This document shows, in pieces, positions 63,432 to 64,000 of a stretch of 64,000 nt of DNA. The notes under the pieces were generated by a model, which saw only the letters and a list, made by a program, of their open reading frames with translations, made no database searches and was not told where the DNA came from. Position 1 is the first letter of the stretch. The number at the start of each line of letters is the position of its first letter. The position numbers were made by a program, and so were the translations under genes. The DNA comes from an uncultured Algibacter sp. (GTDB lineage: Bacteria > Bacteroidota > Bacteroidia > Flavobacteriales > Flavobacteriaceae), in NCBI RefSeq assembly GCF_947487605.1, contig NZ_CANKXK010000006.1, forward strand, positions 1 through 64,000. Reading direction: 5' to 3'.

Positions 63432-64000
63432 TTACTCAATCATAGAAACTCCATTCAAATCGGTAGTCAAAACATCACTCATATAATCAAAAAATGGGCG
63501 AATAGCTTTAAAAGCACTATCTATTTCATTTAAAAAATTAGCGTCAAGCACTTCCTTATCGGTATATTTTTTAGTGAAGATATATTGTTTTTTCTTAATT
63601 AAATCAATGGCTTTATGGTCTTTTGCAAAACCTCTAGGAGCAGACTTAACTTCATCACCTATAAAAGAATCTCCCCAAACCGAATTGAATTTTTTATTTG
63701 CTAGAATCTCACGAATTTCAGAATCATCCATTTCAAATTCCTTACGAATTCTTAATAAATCTGCTGGGGCTGGTTCCCAAAATCCTGTAGCTATAAAACT
63801 TTCATTATTGGGCTGAAGATGTAAATAATAACCGCCTCGTAATCTAGGTTTTGTTCTGTGAAACGAGCCTCCAAAATGCGTTTTATAAGGCAGCTTGTTT
63901 TTTGAAAAACGGACGTCTCGATAAATTCTAAAAATCTTGAGTTTATCAATATCATCGTGCTTATTGAGATTCTCAAAAATGGCATTGTAAAATAACTTTA
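63432..64000 (-). CDS. DUF2461 domain protein, 5' end outside the window
   Basis: One open frame runs from the stop at 63432 to the right edge. Reading upstream of the internal ATG at 63731 gives continuous DUF2461 sequence: LKIFRIYRDVRFSKNKLPYK, THFGGSFHRT, RGGYYLHLQPNNESFIATGF and WEPAPADLLRIRKEFEMDDS. It ends EIDSAFKAIRPFFDYM. So the internal ATG is not the start and the gene is truncated only by the window. The family function is unknown. Confidence 0.85.
   Translation of the reverse strand, partial: KLFYNAIFENLNKHDDIDKLKIFRIYRDVRFSKNKLPYKTHFGGSFHRTKPRLRGGYYLHLQPNNESFIATGFWEPAPADLLRIRKEFEMDDSEIREILANKKFNSVWGDSFIGDEVKSAPRGFAKDHKAIDLIKKKQYIFTKKYTDKEVLDANFLNEIDSAFKAIRPFFDYMSDVLTTDLNGVSMIE

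Noticed and set aside
63791-63985. Separate 64-aa minus-strand gene
   Set aside because: It is in the wrong frame. The DUF2461 frame reads continuously through this stretch.
1-64000. tRNA or rRNA genes, for example as an island attachment site
   Set aside because: No cloverleaf or rRNA sequence was noticed by eye at the island borders or elsewhere. A dedicated tRNA scan was not possible.

Overview
The window is chromosomal DNA of a member of the Bacteroidota, almost certainly a (probably marine) Flavobacteriaceae. It is AT-rich. Several promoters carry the Bacteroidota -7 box TAnnTTTG, and most genes lack a clear Shine-Dalgarno sequence. Two secreted proteins end in type IX secretion (T9SS) sorting domains. 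Other family markers are a fused alpha/beta E1 2-oxoacid dehydrogenase, a leuCDAB operon and a DUF7486-type repeat lipoprotein. No rRNA, tRNA, CRISPR array, transposase or integrase was found.

Layout. 0.2-5.4 kb: a T9SS-secreted protein, then a tight minus-strand operon (2OG-Fe(II) oxygenase, SUI1, DUF1835, nucleoside phosphorylase, substrate-binding protein). 5.6-13.4 kb: E1 dehydrogenase, 3D-domain lipoprotein, ExbD, a secreted protein, an aldo/keto reductase and an S9 peptidase. 13.7-27.1 kb: a helicase, a large BNR/sortilin-type protein, a cold-shock-domain protein, two overlapping EamA transporters, an S41-TPR protein, a GT9 glycosyltransferase, DUF4251, an intradiol-dioxygenase-fold protein and an M23-LysM peptidase. 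27.6-34.0 kb: a desaturase/cold-shock pair, an AraC regulator with a five-gene operon, and a repeat lipoprotein.

34.2-48.8 kb is a defence island, the most unusual part of the window. In order it holds: (i) an NrtR-like Nudix regulator, an SPFH protein and an NAD-kinase-like protein, with three copies of a 21-bp palindrome (TTTGYGT-N7-ACRCAAA) at their promoters; (ii) a catalytically dead 637-aa Argonaute (pAgo) followed by a free-standing SIR2 NADase-like protein; (iii) a secreted probable outer-membrane protein with a patatin-like phospholipase; (iv) a SMEK-nuclease/APAZ-like protein followed by a catalytically dead short pAgo, resembling SPARDA-type systems with a different effector domain; (v) a 142-aa protein with a possible nuclease fold. 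The modules are separated by long non-coding imperfect palindromes present in repeated copies (40.4-41.2, 47.5-47.7 and 48.2-48.8 kb, with degenerate traces at 34.2-34.4 kb). A shared ~65-bp element precedes three of the operons. This suggests the defence modules were assembled as cassettes by a recombination process whose enzyme is not in view.

48.9-64 kb returns to ordinary chromosome: DedA-like, DUF3817 and MscS-type membrane proteins, a large multidomain T9SS-exported sulfatase, an antitoxin beside a decayed ParE/RelE toxin, the leucine operon, DUF72, a TetR/SDR pair sharing an operator, a small conserved Bacteroidota protein and the 3' part of a DUF2461 gene that runs off the right edge.
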